Of a stretch of DNA of 64,000 nt, positions 15,301-28,385 are shown piece after piece. The notes under the pieces were generated by a model. It was given only the letters and a program-made list of their open reading frames with translations, was not told the origin of the DNA and did no database searches. The stretch covers positions 4,701,501-4,765,500 of the forward strand of contig JAFREQ010000009.1 of assembly GCA_025331565.1 (NCBI GenBank), read 5' to 3'. Positions within the stretch are counted from its first letter, which is position 1. Each line of letters starts with the position of its first letter. The stretch is from Holacanthus passer. Taxonomy: Eukaryota > Chordata > Actinopteri > Pomacanthidae. The position numbers were made by a program, and so were the translations under genes.

Positions 15301-17145
15301 AGGGAGCAGATTCATACCTTTTTAGGATTTCTTCCCATGAGCAGTACAAAACTACAGCATTATTAGAATTGCAATCAAGTTTAGCATCATAATACATCCT
15401 GTCAAGACTCACATCATTTGGCTGCATTTGTCTAGATGCATCAGATTAATGTGCCTCATTCTGTGCATAAATGGAAATGATGACTAATAGCATAGACAGA
15501 CAGAGCTCGATTGGTAGGTTGATTGATCAGAAATGCTCTTTAACTATTGTAGTAATAGACAAAGTTAGTAAACTGTGACTTGTTGTTTGAAAGATGACGC
15601 ATCATGTTCCTAGCCACATAATGCTCTTACTCACCCTCAACAGGTGGTAGACTTCCAGATGGCTACTTGAATGCTACATCCCATAGACCACTTGGTTTAG
15701 CCATAAATTAGTTCATAAGTTCTCTGAGCATGCAGACTGTTAAGTATGTAATGCGTCGCTGCGTGTCCTACCCTGCACAACTCATGGAGCTCAGCACATG
15801 CTGGGTCTTGCCTGCCCTCTTTGCAACTCCAATATATAATACATTAAACGTGATCCAAATGTGAGTAGGTTCCTAATAATTGTTGGCACACGATCTGGCA
15901 GTTATGATCAAAACAGGTAATTTGTTAAAATTGAGGCTTTCAAGATGATTCATCTTGAGGCTCGCACAGTGACAGGCAGCATATAAGCATATATATCATG
16001 TTTTGGTCACCATGGAATTGTAGGAATTTCAGCATCTTGTTTAGACTGTTCTGTGAAATTCATTAATACTGTTTGCTTAATTTTAAACCACCAGGATTGT
16101 TCTTTAATCTACCAAGGAGTTTGATTGTTATCCTAAATAGGTGTACGTACTATCGTTTCAGAAATGTTAACTTAGTTCACTTATCCATAAACAGGTAATG
16201 AGTTTGAAGAATGTCACAGCCTGGGGGTCCAGAGAAATGAATTTGAACGAAATTATCTGCTCTTTAAAAAAAAAGGTTGGTATTGAAAGCTTTGTTTCTC
16301 ATGCTGAGAATAATATGGTGCTGCTGTTGCTGTGTTCAGCTGTTTAAGACCCCGACAAGCCCACAGAAATCCCACAGGTTTGAGTTTCCTCATGTAGCCG
16401 GAGCAGCAATCTATTTTCATTGCAGTCACTTGACTTTGCCAAAAAGTGCAACTAGAACTTTTGATCAAACTGTGTTGGGAATAGTCCAAGCCGGAAGTGG
16501 CTAGTCAACCACTGTCCTCTGTCACATTTTGCACATGGTGAACTTGCAGGTCTTGGCACACATTGGGTGGTGGCTGTGCTCAGTGACTCATGTGGCGCCC
16601 AGTGTCTGAAACTTTCGTCAAACGTCTGGCACATGGTGTGTGTGTCATTGTGGCCTGTGACGCTGGTGGCTCTAAATTCCCCAGTAGCTGCTGATTGGTT
16701 GTGTAGAAGATGAGGCACAGGTAAGGGCCAATGAATGAACCTTAAGAAGGAAACAACACAGTGTGAGCAACTCCGTTACCAAATGGCTCTAAGTAACTTG
16801 TTAAGCTCACCCTTACAATACCTTGCATTTGCGTCATTACTGAGTGGAAATGTCTAATTATTGCCAGCTCATTTAGAATAATCAACAGGATGAAAATTGT
16901 ACATCAGTCACAAGAATGTTAAGTGTTATTTTAGTTTTGGGAGTTTTTGGATTTCAGTATTTTTGGAAATATGCCTTTCCGTGAGTTGCTCTTTAACGTG
17001 AGTGTATAAATGTTGCCAGCTTTTAATTTCTTTTAGTTTATAATGTCTGAAAAATACAATACTATTTTATACTATTTATACTATGTACTACTATTTATTA
17101 CTATATATACTAGTTATTAAAAAAATCCACACTGAGAAGATTATT

Positions 17146-17265
17146 ATCACTTTTATTTCACCAGGTGATCTCACAGAGATCAGGATCACTTTTTTTAGAG
17201 ACACCTGAGTACAGCAGAAGAAATAAAGACACACAACAGAACATATCCATAAGCTCATACAGCAT
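17146..17265. repeat. Dispersed teleost repeat fragment (caggt...gatctcac type)
   Basis: The segment has the layout of a common fish repeat: 'tttatttcaccaggtgatct', then a 'cagagatcaggatcactttt' self-complementary part, then 'agagacacctg', followed by an A-rich tail with 'aaagacacacaacag'. I know this arrangement from other fish genomes but not its family name. The outer limits are approximate and the A-rich continuation may reach about 17290. Confidence 0.5.
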
Positions 17266-18694
17266 CAGAAACAACCACAGACATCTCTGCAAAATCTACT
17301 ACAGTAAACTGTTAGATCAGTCACTGTAACTGCAGAAGAAAAATGTCCCGATCACTAAGCAGAATTTAGTCCCGTTCAGTTCAAATGTGCTGTATCAGAG
17401 GTGAAGGATCATAATAAAGCTGGGGTCTTTCTGGATCATGTGGGTGACCCTTTGACTTTGGATCCAGTCATGAGTGTGTGGTGTATGATATGTCACATCT
17501 GTTGATTGACTGTCTTTACACTACAAGTCGTTATTGGTCCTGATTGATGTGCTCAGTCCTTCCTCCGCATTTCTTTTTAGGAAAGAAAAGGGTGGTGATA
17601 TTAAAAGGCCTGGAGGGGGGCATGTTCACGACAAAAGTGATGCTATGCTTAACACTGCACAGCATGTCACTACCAACGCCTGCCTTTTTTCACATACCTC
17701 ATCGCCGGAATAAGCTCCGGTCAGTGCTTAATCATCATAAGGGCAGTCTGTGAGCTATAACCTCTCTTATTCTTTCCATCTAGATTTAATCATCAGTAGT
17801 AAGCATTCAGACCCACCAGACAATCAGTAACGCTTTGCTGCAGCCCAAATGATTCAGCAGATGTCAGTATCCTTCACTGGGTTGCTTTTGCCTTAAGAGA
17901 GTTAAGTAATGTTGCAAAAGTAGAAGTGAGCCAATATAATCTGTCTTCTTCTCTCTGCAGAATAATAATTAAGAGAACCTCCAAAAGGGCTCTTTGCCAG
18001 TCTTGTAAAGATGAGATCATTGCGCAATGTCAAATAATTTTTATCAGCTAGACTGCCAAAGATTGGGGCTAATGAAAACTGCAAATTGAGTGCAGTCAGC
18101 ATTTCAAACACACATTCTTTTTGAATTCTGCAAATTTCCCATTAAAACCTCTCTTCGGGATGCCAAATGAAGATGAAATGTGCTCTAAACTTTAAAGGTC
18201 CAGCTGCTGCATAAATATTTCTGATGCAGAGTTTAGACACAGCATCAAGCAGAGGGACCACCGTAGTGTTTTCATAGATGTGGGGAATTAACAATCTATT
18301 TTATGAGAGAAAGGGGAAACTCAGATGTTCACCAACATCCTATGCAGCTGGATGGTTGTATTAACCTTTTATTCTGTAATCTCACTGTCAAACGACATAA
18401 AGACAGAAATTGTAACATACCTCTGGTGTGATGACGGTATAACTATAGCATGTTTGTGCAATCAGTGAGATGAGATTCTCTCCACGTGTATGCTGAGTGA
18501 GCAGACGAGACTGATGGAGGTACTGAAGGGGGAGGACAGGGGGATGAACAGCAGGAAAGCAGACAGGCGGAGAGGGGGGGGGTCAGGTGGCGTGACTTTT
18601 TACTCCGCGGCTCACTGACCTTGACAATGGAGCCACAGCCAGCGACTCGGATAGCTCTCTCCGATAGCGTCTCTCGCTCTCACTCTCTGCCTCA

Positions 18695-18725
<31 letters not shown>

Positions 18726-18763
18726 CCTCTCTTTCTCTCTCATCCCCTCTCTCTCTCTCTCTG
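18695..18763. repeat. CT-rich low-complexity / (TC)n block
   Basis: This is an almost pure pyrimidine tract of imperfect TC units with some TTTC and CCTC interruptions. It sits within a wider CT-biased block starting near 18655. The apparent protein frames across it, rich in Leu/Ser or in Arg/Glu, are artefacts of the repeat. Confidence 0.85.
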
Positions 18764-18931
18764 CTTGCTTGTAGCGAGTCTAGCCCGCTGGCTGTGGCAG
18801 CCAAAATGCACCACCACCTCTCCACTGCAGCTCACCCCCTCTTACCTCACGTCTGCTCTTTTTCCAGACAAGCGGGTTTAAAAAGTCAACTGCGTATTGA
18901 GCCGTCTAGACTGAAGCCGGTCAGCAACCAA

Positions 18932-18972
18932 CCCTCCCCACCCCCAACTCCCCCTCCCCCTCCCCAACCCCC
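18932..18972 (-). other. Candidate G-quadruplex (minus strand)
   Basis: The + strand shows seven C-runs of 3 to 5 bases (18932-34, 36-39, 41-45, 50-54, 56-60, 62-65, 68-72) separated by 1 to 4 bases. The minus strand therefore has more than the four G-tracts needed for an intramolecular quadruplex. The site lies just downstream of the CT-rich block, in what appears to be an arl15 intron. Confidence 0.6.
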
Positions 18973-21900
18973 GACTTGTGAGTTGCTGGCTACAGTGGAA
19001 AAACGGATGAGGAGCAGGTGACCTTGCTGAGTTCTGTCCCTCATTTCTAGCCAAGTGCAAAACGGCTCTACGGCCACATTATATAAACATAATGACCACA
19101 ATGTAACAGTGCACCAAAAGCCAAGCTCACGTTGGTCCCGGACATGTCGACAGCATGACAGAGGTGTTCTTTCACTCTGGTGTTCTAGGAATTATTCACT
19201 GGCATAATGACTAATAGTAATGTTGATGGCTTTAACAATAGCTGATGAGCAAGAGCATTTTTTTATGTTGAACTCCTCTTCTGAATATATAAAATTATTA
19301 TTTTCAACACATGAATATAAAATGTATGACAGGTTTCTACTGTTTACATGTAAACAAGATCGGTCGAGTGCCTCTTTTTCTTCACAAGGTGTTAGCTTTT
19401 AAATGCACACTCTCTCGAAAATACAAATACCAGTGCCAGAGCGAACTTCCCACTCTGCTGCTGTTACTCTTTTGATGTTCGGTTTTATGAGTAATTTTTA
19501 ACGTCCTGTTTTGGACGCCAGTAGCCACAAACTGATTTACTTAACGCATGCTTGTCATAATTGTGGTTCATGTTATTTTACAGTACACAAATGGATCACT
19601 TAGTTGGGAAACCTACATTATGAATCAGCTGGCAGACATTTGAAAAGTACAGTTTGTGGCCGTGCGCAGCTCTCATGTTATATTAGCACTGAGAAAAACA
19701 CCACATTATTCTTGCCAGTATATTATTTTCCTCCTGTCAGTTGATGAGGTGTACTGTACGGCACCCCGAAGTGTGACATTCCATGCAAAGCAGCACGTGA
19801 TAGTTTTTTAAGAGGTGTCTCCAGCCGGCCAGTGGCCCCGCCATGTGCAGTAAGATGACTCTATCCTCCCTGGTAAAACGCAGCATTGACAGCTTGATTT
19901 TCCAACACAACATTAAACTGATACAATTAAGCTGTCTTTAAATGCCAGAGTCTGCCTTTCAATCTCGTGTTACCTGTCATTGCTCTTCATTGTGTAATTT
20001 AATCATTTAATAATGTAATTCAATGCGGAGATGTTTGAAAGCTGCTTCAGCAACAAATCCTGTCAGGTTTCCAGGTCTTGATCATTTCTATCACCTCGGG
20101 GTAATGCCAGTTTTGCCACTGGTATTAATAGTATTTCTTGCCAGTGTCAATTTAATAAACAGGGATTGTTGAAGCTCACATAATCAGTCTTCCATCCCAC
20201 AAAGTGTGTGATCTCTGTGAAACTTCTTAAAAAGCGGGACAACAGTAAATAGCCTCAGTGGCTGCTGAAGGGTGAACAACACCTTTGCACCTTGAATGTG
20301 ACGCCTGACTGGTTATCAAATCTGTATGGAAGAAAGTCAAGCAGTAGTTTTGACACTTTTACGAAAAGGTGACCAAAATGTTCTCACCTATTATTACATT
20401 TGAAAACAGGATCGTCACAGCAACATACTTGGCAGAGAAATTCTGAACTTGTATTTCCATGCAATCTTGCAAGGTGGCCTCATGTTAGACTGCACTACTA
20501 AGAAAGACAGAGTTGTGAGTCCAGATGTTTTTGCTAGTAAATATATCTGACTCTTTCATAAATGAGCCCCTTCTCGAGGTACTGTAGCATGCATTTCTAC
20601 AGCACCTATTAACTTCTGTTTGCATGTGTGGTGTGTGAGTGATCCCACCTTGGGAGGCGAAGGTTGGAAAACCAGTCAAGCAGCACATATTGATTACCCT
20701 CTAGAGAATGTGTGCTGGACCTTCGAAGCGCAATATGTGAAGCTACTTAGAAACTTCTCGTTTCTTTGATGGTTTATCTCTCTTACATCTTTGTCTATCC
20801 CGCCAGTGCAGCCCTCCCGCCCACCTTCATCTCCGCTTTCTTTCCCTTTCCCACCCATACAGCCTTTCTCATCCTGTCATCCCTGGGCTGGTGGTCCGTC
20901 CCTTTGGGAGGTTAAGGGGCACCGTGGGTGAGAGGGCAGTCTGCAGGTTGTGCGGGCACCGTGCTCGCCTTTTCCCACAGCCTGCGTCAAATGCTGCTGA
21001 ACCCTGACCCCAGCGGATCCTCACTCTCAAAATCGGTGTGGAACGCAATTCAGCCACCCAGACCCTATTCAGCACCGGACTTTCCATTGGAGGAGAAAAG
21101 AATCTCCCCCCATCCCAATTGTGGTCAGTGCCCTCCCTTTGTCTGCTGGTCAAGCAGGGTCGGACGACCGGCCGCCACTAGCCAGGACAAGACTTCCGAA
21201 AAGCCTATTCAGCATGTGATTTGACCCCCAGGTTCCATTGCTGACTCACAGGGATCAAACGCTGGGAATCTCTGGGGGTTTTCTTCCATGGAGGTTTTCA
21301 TCCATTGAAATTTACCCTTTTGGCAAAACTCAAAATGACCAATGATTTTTCTGAAAGCTTCCTTGATGGCAGAGCAATGTTCTACAAATGTGGGACTCCT
21401 GGAAAAGTTTCATCCCATCTCTACAGAAGTGGTTAGGGAAGACTTCTTTTTCTGTCTCATTTATTCTTCAATTCTTAAATGCCTCACTGTCACTGCGTTT
21501 ATGCATAATTAATTGACAGGGAAGGAGCACATGGGGCAGCTTTCATCTTTGACAGCTGTGGTATGAAAATCTTTGTCAGTGCTGTGGCTGCTTTTGCTTG
21601 GGCTGGGTCACAGCATTGGCTGTGCACTCCTGGTAGTCATTAAAACCAGTCAGAAGCAGTTCTGTAACAGAGGGAATTAATAGTGCATAAAAAATAAACA
21701 CTTTTCCTGAAGTGCATCTCATCTCACGTTTGATGCTGAGCCCGGGAGCACTGTAACTATACATACACACAGAGACACTACTGATGTGTGGATTTAACAA
21801 ATTTCAGTTTCATAGACTGATGTACTCAATTATTAGAAAAAGTTAGACTTGAAACCACTGCAGAAAGTGCCGTAGAAAGTGTGTGTCGTGTGTTTTAGAC

Positions 21901-24900
21901 AAACAAGCTGTGGTTTCATTATATCCTTTATTTTTTGATTACTTTCTTCATTATCTGATTGGTCTTTTGTCCCATTTGACTCCTCTGATGCCATCTACTG
22001 TAAGAAACATCTGTGTGATTGATTTACAGAACACACATACACACACATGTCCACATGCACAGACATACAAAGAAACAATGTGAAGATGTCATGATTACGA
22101 ATAGGAGAAAGTATGCAAGGCATGAAAGGTAAGAAAACCCAGGAACCTTGGATTTCAAATATGATGGTCTCATGGCATGTGAGTATATGTGTGTGTCTGT
22201 CTATGCGAGAGAGGGTGAATGTGTGTGAGTGTGTGTGCAGACTCCAACTTGACGCATGGTTTAAATCTTTTGCAGAAGGGGCGCACTTTGATTGTAGTGC
22301 CGCGTGCTGTGTGCTAAAGCGGGGGCCTGCTGCAGTTTTAAAGCTGGTCAACTGTCAGGAGTGGAGCATGAAAGGGGGGCCCAAGAGTGAAAGGGGTGGA
22401 GGGTCCCACTAGGGGGGTCCTGGAGGAGGAGGGGTGGCTTGTAACGGACCTCCTGGGCTTTGAGGGCCCTCTGTGTGGGCTGCTTACAGCAAGGCGACCC
22501 TCTTCACAAGCAGGAGAGAGGGAGGGCAGGCGGGCTCGAGGGAAGGTGCTGGCGCATTGGCCACTGCAGCGGGGAGCATGGGCAGGACGCCAGCTCACCC
22601 GTTCAAGTCCCACAGACCAGATGTTCCTTGTCAGGGAGCTCTGGCCTTTAATAAATTGAGTTACTGTAAATCTGTAATAAGGCAAGGCAAACATGGGCAC
22701 CCGACCTCCCCCACTACACACACATCCCCAATATTCTGCCCTTACAGACTTTTGTTAGTGTCCCACAGGTCAAACCCTGGTGAAGGGGCCATGTCCCAGC
22801 TACTGAACTTGCCAATTACTTTCCAACCTACACAAGAGAACGGATGTTTTTCTTCCCCTTTGCCCCCAACCCGCACGCTAACGATAGAAAATGTCATTCA
22901 TGCTTCGAGACTGTAACATCACCAGGTTTCTGACCTTCAGTCCTTGATCTCTCTCAGGGACCTGACCCAAAGGGATATGTATTTTGAGATGTTATGGCAG
23001 CTCATGCCATTAGGTTTAATAATCTTGTTTGAGTAAATGTGCATATCAGGTTTGCCTGTTTTAAGTGTCCAATTCTGAGGGTCCAATTGTTTGTCTGTTC
23101 CTAGACTGATACCTAGTCTGGTTTTCATAACTGCTTGCTCAGAATTATTAATTTGGAAAGCAGAATTTTTTAGAATGAAAACATGATAAGATCATACTGC
23201 ATTTGTATGATTCTGCTGAAAGTGGATAAACATTCTTGAATCATCACCCAGCTCTAGTCTTAAGTATGTTTGAATGTGTGTTCTGCAAACACACACTGCA
23301 TCTGCTGTTGCCACTACCAGACTTGAGGCATGGGTCATTTGTCCAGGTAAGCGCAGCCAGTGTTTTTGGAAGTCATCTGATCTGCTGCAAGAAAAATAAA
23401 AATAAATGCCTCTGTGCTACTGAAAGGGTCAGGAAGAATGTCCCCTGTGCGGTCTTGCTTAGATTTACAGCACCTATGAGGATGGCTCTGATCTGGCAGT
23501 GGTCAGTTGGCTTTGAAGAGAAGTGTACCGCAAGTGAATCACTTTGAACCTGCACTGAACTGAGCCTAAGGGAGACTCACGGTCCCACCTGAGTGGAACA
23601 GGACTGTAAATCTAAAGGCAGCTCAGTTTTTGCACTGTGACATTGGGACTTAAGTCTTAATTTGTTGCCTGCTGGATCCCCTGGTCCAACAGTTCTACAA
23701 CTATGGCTTGGTTCCAGGGTGGCCTTAACGCTTTTACGTGCTGGCTAGCCTGGATCGTTTCCACAGCAAATGAAAGGACTAAATTGAAAGTCCATATCTT
23801 TCTGTCTTTCTCCCTCTCCCTTTCTCCACATTCGGACTTCAGTTTTATGATCCTTGTATTATAATTTTTTGTCTCTATTGTAACTCTAACTGTAGATGCC
23901 CTTTTCTTTTGCGTTTTGTTTCTAAGCCCTGGTGCATGGTTGTGTATGGGTCTTAGCACTCCTGCACGCAACCACAAACCACTGCAATTACATAATTGTG
24001 GCTAGTGCTGCATTTACAAAATTTGAAGCATGGAGGTCTTCAACTGTGCCAACTGTGCACCGCTCCTTATTGATAATTGGATTGTTGGTCTTAGGTACCC
24101 CTGAGCCTGTTGCCTCCTCTTCTGCCTCGTCCAAAAATGTGCCAGCCAACTGATAGCTAATGTATTTTAATAGACCTGAAGAGTGAGGAAGCAAGTAGAA
24201 AACAACACATGCTGTGTAATGGCAACATGCAGCGAGATCATTGACCACTGCTGTGAGGATGAGAGTGTGAATGAATTTTTGTGGACACAAGATGGGGCAG
24301 GATTTGCCATGAGGGCCACACTGAGACTTTTATACTCCCCTCTCTGTGTTGTGCCAACTGCTAACTATCCCAACAAAATTTAGAGGGGGTCTCCTTCAAG
24401 TCCTCACTTCATATAATCTGGAAACAATGGTGGTAGTGTCATGTGCCTCACCTACAGCTAAATACTTTCACTTAACAGGTTATCAGGTCATTATCTACCT
24501 TGGGTAAGGCTCGGAGACAGTAATCCCCTCAGATGGAAAATCTTGGATCCATTGCCCAAGGTGTTACAGCCCTGCTTAAATAGGCTTTAGGTTTTACTCG
24601 CTGGCCAGTGGGCTGTTTCATTTGACACCTCCCACAGTTTGTGGTGCAATGTTTGTTTTTTCACAGGCTTCCCAAGTGTTCCTCTCTTGGGGACCTCCGG
24701 GCTTTCTCATGTCTTTAAGGCTCTTTAGGTAAGCCGGAAAAGCAAACAAAGGCATATCTATTATATGGTAAGTGGATCTCACATTACCCTCCCATTTCAA
24801 TGCAGTCGCCAGTGTGGGCCACTTTCCAAGTGACTGATATTTTCACAGGGGCCAACATGTCAAGGGATGGTGTAATTGATTGTCTTGGATATTTGAGTAT

Positions 24901-26455
24901 GCCACTTTCCCTAGTTCAGAGACCCCCTAATGCTTCCTTCTCCAGTTATATAGCTTACTCGTGTGGTGAGGTTTTGACACATGACAGTGAAGCAGGATAG
25001 ACATGTGGTCATGGTACATATTAGGACAAGGGCATTGGAGGCCATAGCTTCCATTGAGTGACGGAGGCACAGTTATTTTAATGTTCATACTGTATTAAAA
25101 ATTCCCCTCTAAAATCCCCAATGTCTAAATATATACTGTATGTATGTATATATGTGTGTGTATATATAATATAAATGTGTTTTGGCCTCTTTCCTATAGG
25201 TCATTTTATGCACACATGCTCTTAAGTAGCCTTTGAACAAAGGATGTTATTTTAGTTGAAAAGGGATCCCTGCTGAAGTTTATCCAAATGAAAACCTCAA
25301 GGCTGAAATGACTGGTTCTCCAATGAGTTTATTGAGTAAAGCTCTCCTTGCTTCACAGAGGAGTTTTGATTGTTGCCTGCAGGAAAGCAACGTTTGAAAG
25401 ACAACATATCTGTTTGAGTCTTTTTATCAGCTTCTCTTTATGTTTTGGCTTTTTTAAACATGGCTGAAAGGCAAAATCTTCTCAAGTGAACGTTTCCTGT
25501 TCTTCCTTTTATGATCTTATTACTTGAACAGGAAGAGATTATTAGTATTATTTGATATTATTGAATTTAGTTTCAATATTTTTCTCAGACTTTTGGAACC
25601 CGAGGCAACTGCGAGAGCCAGACTCAGCAAAAAAGACTTGCTCTAAATGAGAAATTGAGAGTTGACAGCGCAGGTCATTTAACTTTCTTTTACGATACTG
25701 ATCTGCTGTAGGAGTGTATCCAACAAACCTGCATCTGTTCCATCTGGCTTTGCTGTTAGACTCTGCAAAAATGCTCGAACTGACTTTAGATTTCCCAAAT
25801 ACGTACATGTACATAGCGCAAGACCACTGAACCACAGCAAGTCTTTTTATCAGAAAGATCCTAAACATGGCACGTTAACTGAGTGTGCTCTGTTGCTTTG
25901 GACCTCCGCCATCACACCCTTGAGACGGGCACTTAACCCGAATAGCTCGGCGCAAGCTCAACTGCCAGAATCACTATAGGAAACATACAGGGTACAGATA
26001 AAATAATGGGAACGTTCCATGGAAAACGCTCAAGTTAATAAATCACCATTGCAAACATGACAAAGGTCGGTCATATTAGGCTAACATACGATCTTAGGAA
26101 TGGTTTGTCATCTTTGAAGTTTTTTTTCTTTTTTTTCTTTTAGATTAAATTTTATTTAAGAAGAGAGGCGTTTGAACACAATACCACCTGCTTTCGAGTT
26201 TGAATCCTCCGTTTTGTTTTAAACTTAAAACCACTGCAGAACAGAGGATATAAATTTGTGAGGGATATAAATTTGTCAGGGGGTTTTCTCACATATATTC
26301 TCAGCAGCCAACATTATGCACCTCCATGACTAGAACTTGGCCTCAGACGTCTTTCTCTTTTCTCCTGTCCAGTCTTTTTTTTTTAATGCCTCTGTCTGCC
26401 TCCCTGGTGTGTTCAGTTGGTCAGGAGGCCAGAGCAGGGCTCTGCTATGTCAGGG

Positions 26456-26493
26456 TATGCCAGATTACTACTCACATGTAGTAATCTGGCATA
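26456..26493. repeat. Perfect 16-bp inverted repeat (hairpin)
   Basis: The left arm tatgccagattactac (26456-26471) and the right arm gtagtaatctggcata (26478-26493) are exact reverse complements around a 6-base spacer, tcacat. The hairpin is flanked on both sides by gtcaggg. Further out, ctgct (26442-26446) can pair with agcag (26502-26506), giving an extended stem with an internal loop. The function is unknown; it could be a structured intronic RNA or a replication-slippage product. Confidence 0.85.
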
Positions 26494-28327
26494 GGTCAGG
26501 GAGCAGCTGGGTGCACGTGCCATGCATGCCCATCCACTGTCTTAAGGAGTCTCAAGTTGGCTTGCCAGGGTTGGAGCTTAAGCTTAGCTGACTATGTGCA
26601 GCCACTCCCTGCAGACAGGTCACAAATTGTCAAACCTAACAGTATATCTTAAATGAAGTGGCATTTCCTCCGGACTCATTATCCAAAAAGTAATCTCTAA
26701 ATTGTCTCTTTTGAAGTAGAAAAAAGAGACAAAATGTATTCTTTCAACAGGAAGCGTACAGTCTTGATTGCCAAGTTTATTTTGGTTTCTGTCCCACAAA
26801 TATCCCACATAGTGATTTCCAAGAGCTATTAAAAAAATACCTAGAAATTCCTTTATATAACACTTTCCCACCCTGACCAACTTATCCCTCACCTCTCCGT
26901 CATTCAGTTTTAAACCTCTTGCATACTACAACACTAATTCATATTTGTCATTACTAATTATTAGTTATTTATTCTAATTATTACTAATCATTTTTTATAG
27001 TCATTACTCCATCATAAATCATCATATCTTATTTACGGTTTCCTCAATGTAAATAACTGCAATTGCAAGTCATTATTTTTTTTTAAAAATGTTTTTTGAC
27101 TGAAACATTTACCTTTGTTGTACATCACAAAGTTTACCATCCAGAATTAAATGAGAAGGCATTTGCAGTCACTGTAACTATTTAGACCTGTTGCCAGTGA
27201 GCGGTGCTTTCCTGAGTTTTATGGCTGTCCCCACGCCGGTATACCCCGGTGGCTAACATGGCAGGATTCCAGCAGCAGGAGTACAGTTGACACAAACACA
27301 GGTGATTAAAGATTTTTTGACACCCTTCTGCATGTATAAGCCGCTTTCTCCCATGCACAAGGCGAGGCCCCTGGTTTGTATGACCTAGAAGAAGCTAGAC
27401 TGGATGACCCAGTGGTCATCCTAGGAGCCATCTGGCAACCCACGTCTTGTGTGGCTTACCCTTCCCACTGCCTCACGCAATTCCTTAAGCAAGCATAAGT
27501 GTGCTTAGGAGGACTTAATCTCAGAGAAACTGGTTTGGGCCACACTGTTGACTGCCAGTGTGGATGCACCCGGCTGTTCACGGGTCATGGGGTTCCTTCA
27601 GTCATGTAACGCTGAGACAGAGTTTTGTGACGACGGATCCTGTCCGCCTGTTGTATGATTAAAATCTCTGGATTAGATGTGCCCTGTCAATGAAATGTGG
27701 CCCGTATGAATGTGTTCATACCAACCAGATATTAAACAAATGTGGGATTCTTCGGTATATTACAGACTACTCAAGTTATCATGACTGCACAACTGGTGAA
27801 GCTGCACTGAAAACTTGATAAGTCGTCTAGTATCAGACAACTGATCTGACCAACGATAGAAAGCATTTGCTGCACTGTGAGAAGCCCCTGGGTGTGTTCT
27901 GCTGGCTTGTGAGGCAAGGAGGGGAAGTGAGAGAAGCTTGAGCCTGTCTGCACTTGCACAGAGGTCACTGCTGGCCTTTTGACTGTCTGCCAGTGCAGGG
28001 GCCAGAGTCTTCCAGAAGAGGGCCTTGGCTACAGGCAGACAAGTGAGCCAGCCAGCCAGACAGGCAGCCAGCCGCATCGTCTGCAGTCTAGGTCTGGGGC
28101 TAGAGCCTGGACTAGGGCAGCTCAAGTTACCCAGACAGATTTGTTAACACTGTTTGGGTCTGCTCGGCTTTCTAGCCAGGCCTCTGAGCCAAACGCGGCT
28201 GAGGTGACTTAATCTGTCATTAAACTCACATTACACCCGGACAGAGACTCGGCTCAGGGGCAGAGACAGCGCTCACTCTCCCACTCACTGGCATGGCTGG
28301 CTGGATTTGAGCAGACACAAAGAATAC

Positions 28328-28385
28328 CCCTCCTCCTCCTCCTCCTCCTCCTCCTCCACCACCACCGCCACCTCCTCCTCCTCCC
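28328..28385. repeat. (CCT)n/(CCA)n microsatellite
   Basis: A run of about nine CCT units passes into CCA/CCG units and back to CCT. It is an intronic trinucleotide repeat with no coding context. Confidence 0.9.

Noticed and set aside
18583..18881. Overlapping Leu/Ser-rich and Arg/Glu-rich frames
   Set aside because: They are direct translations of the TC microsatellite on the two strands.
22338..22916. Several overlapping frames of 90-147 codons on both strands
   Set aside because: The local GC rise reduces stop codons on both strands. No family is recognisable and no convincing splice sites surround them.
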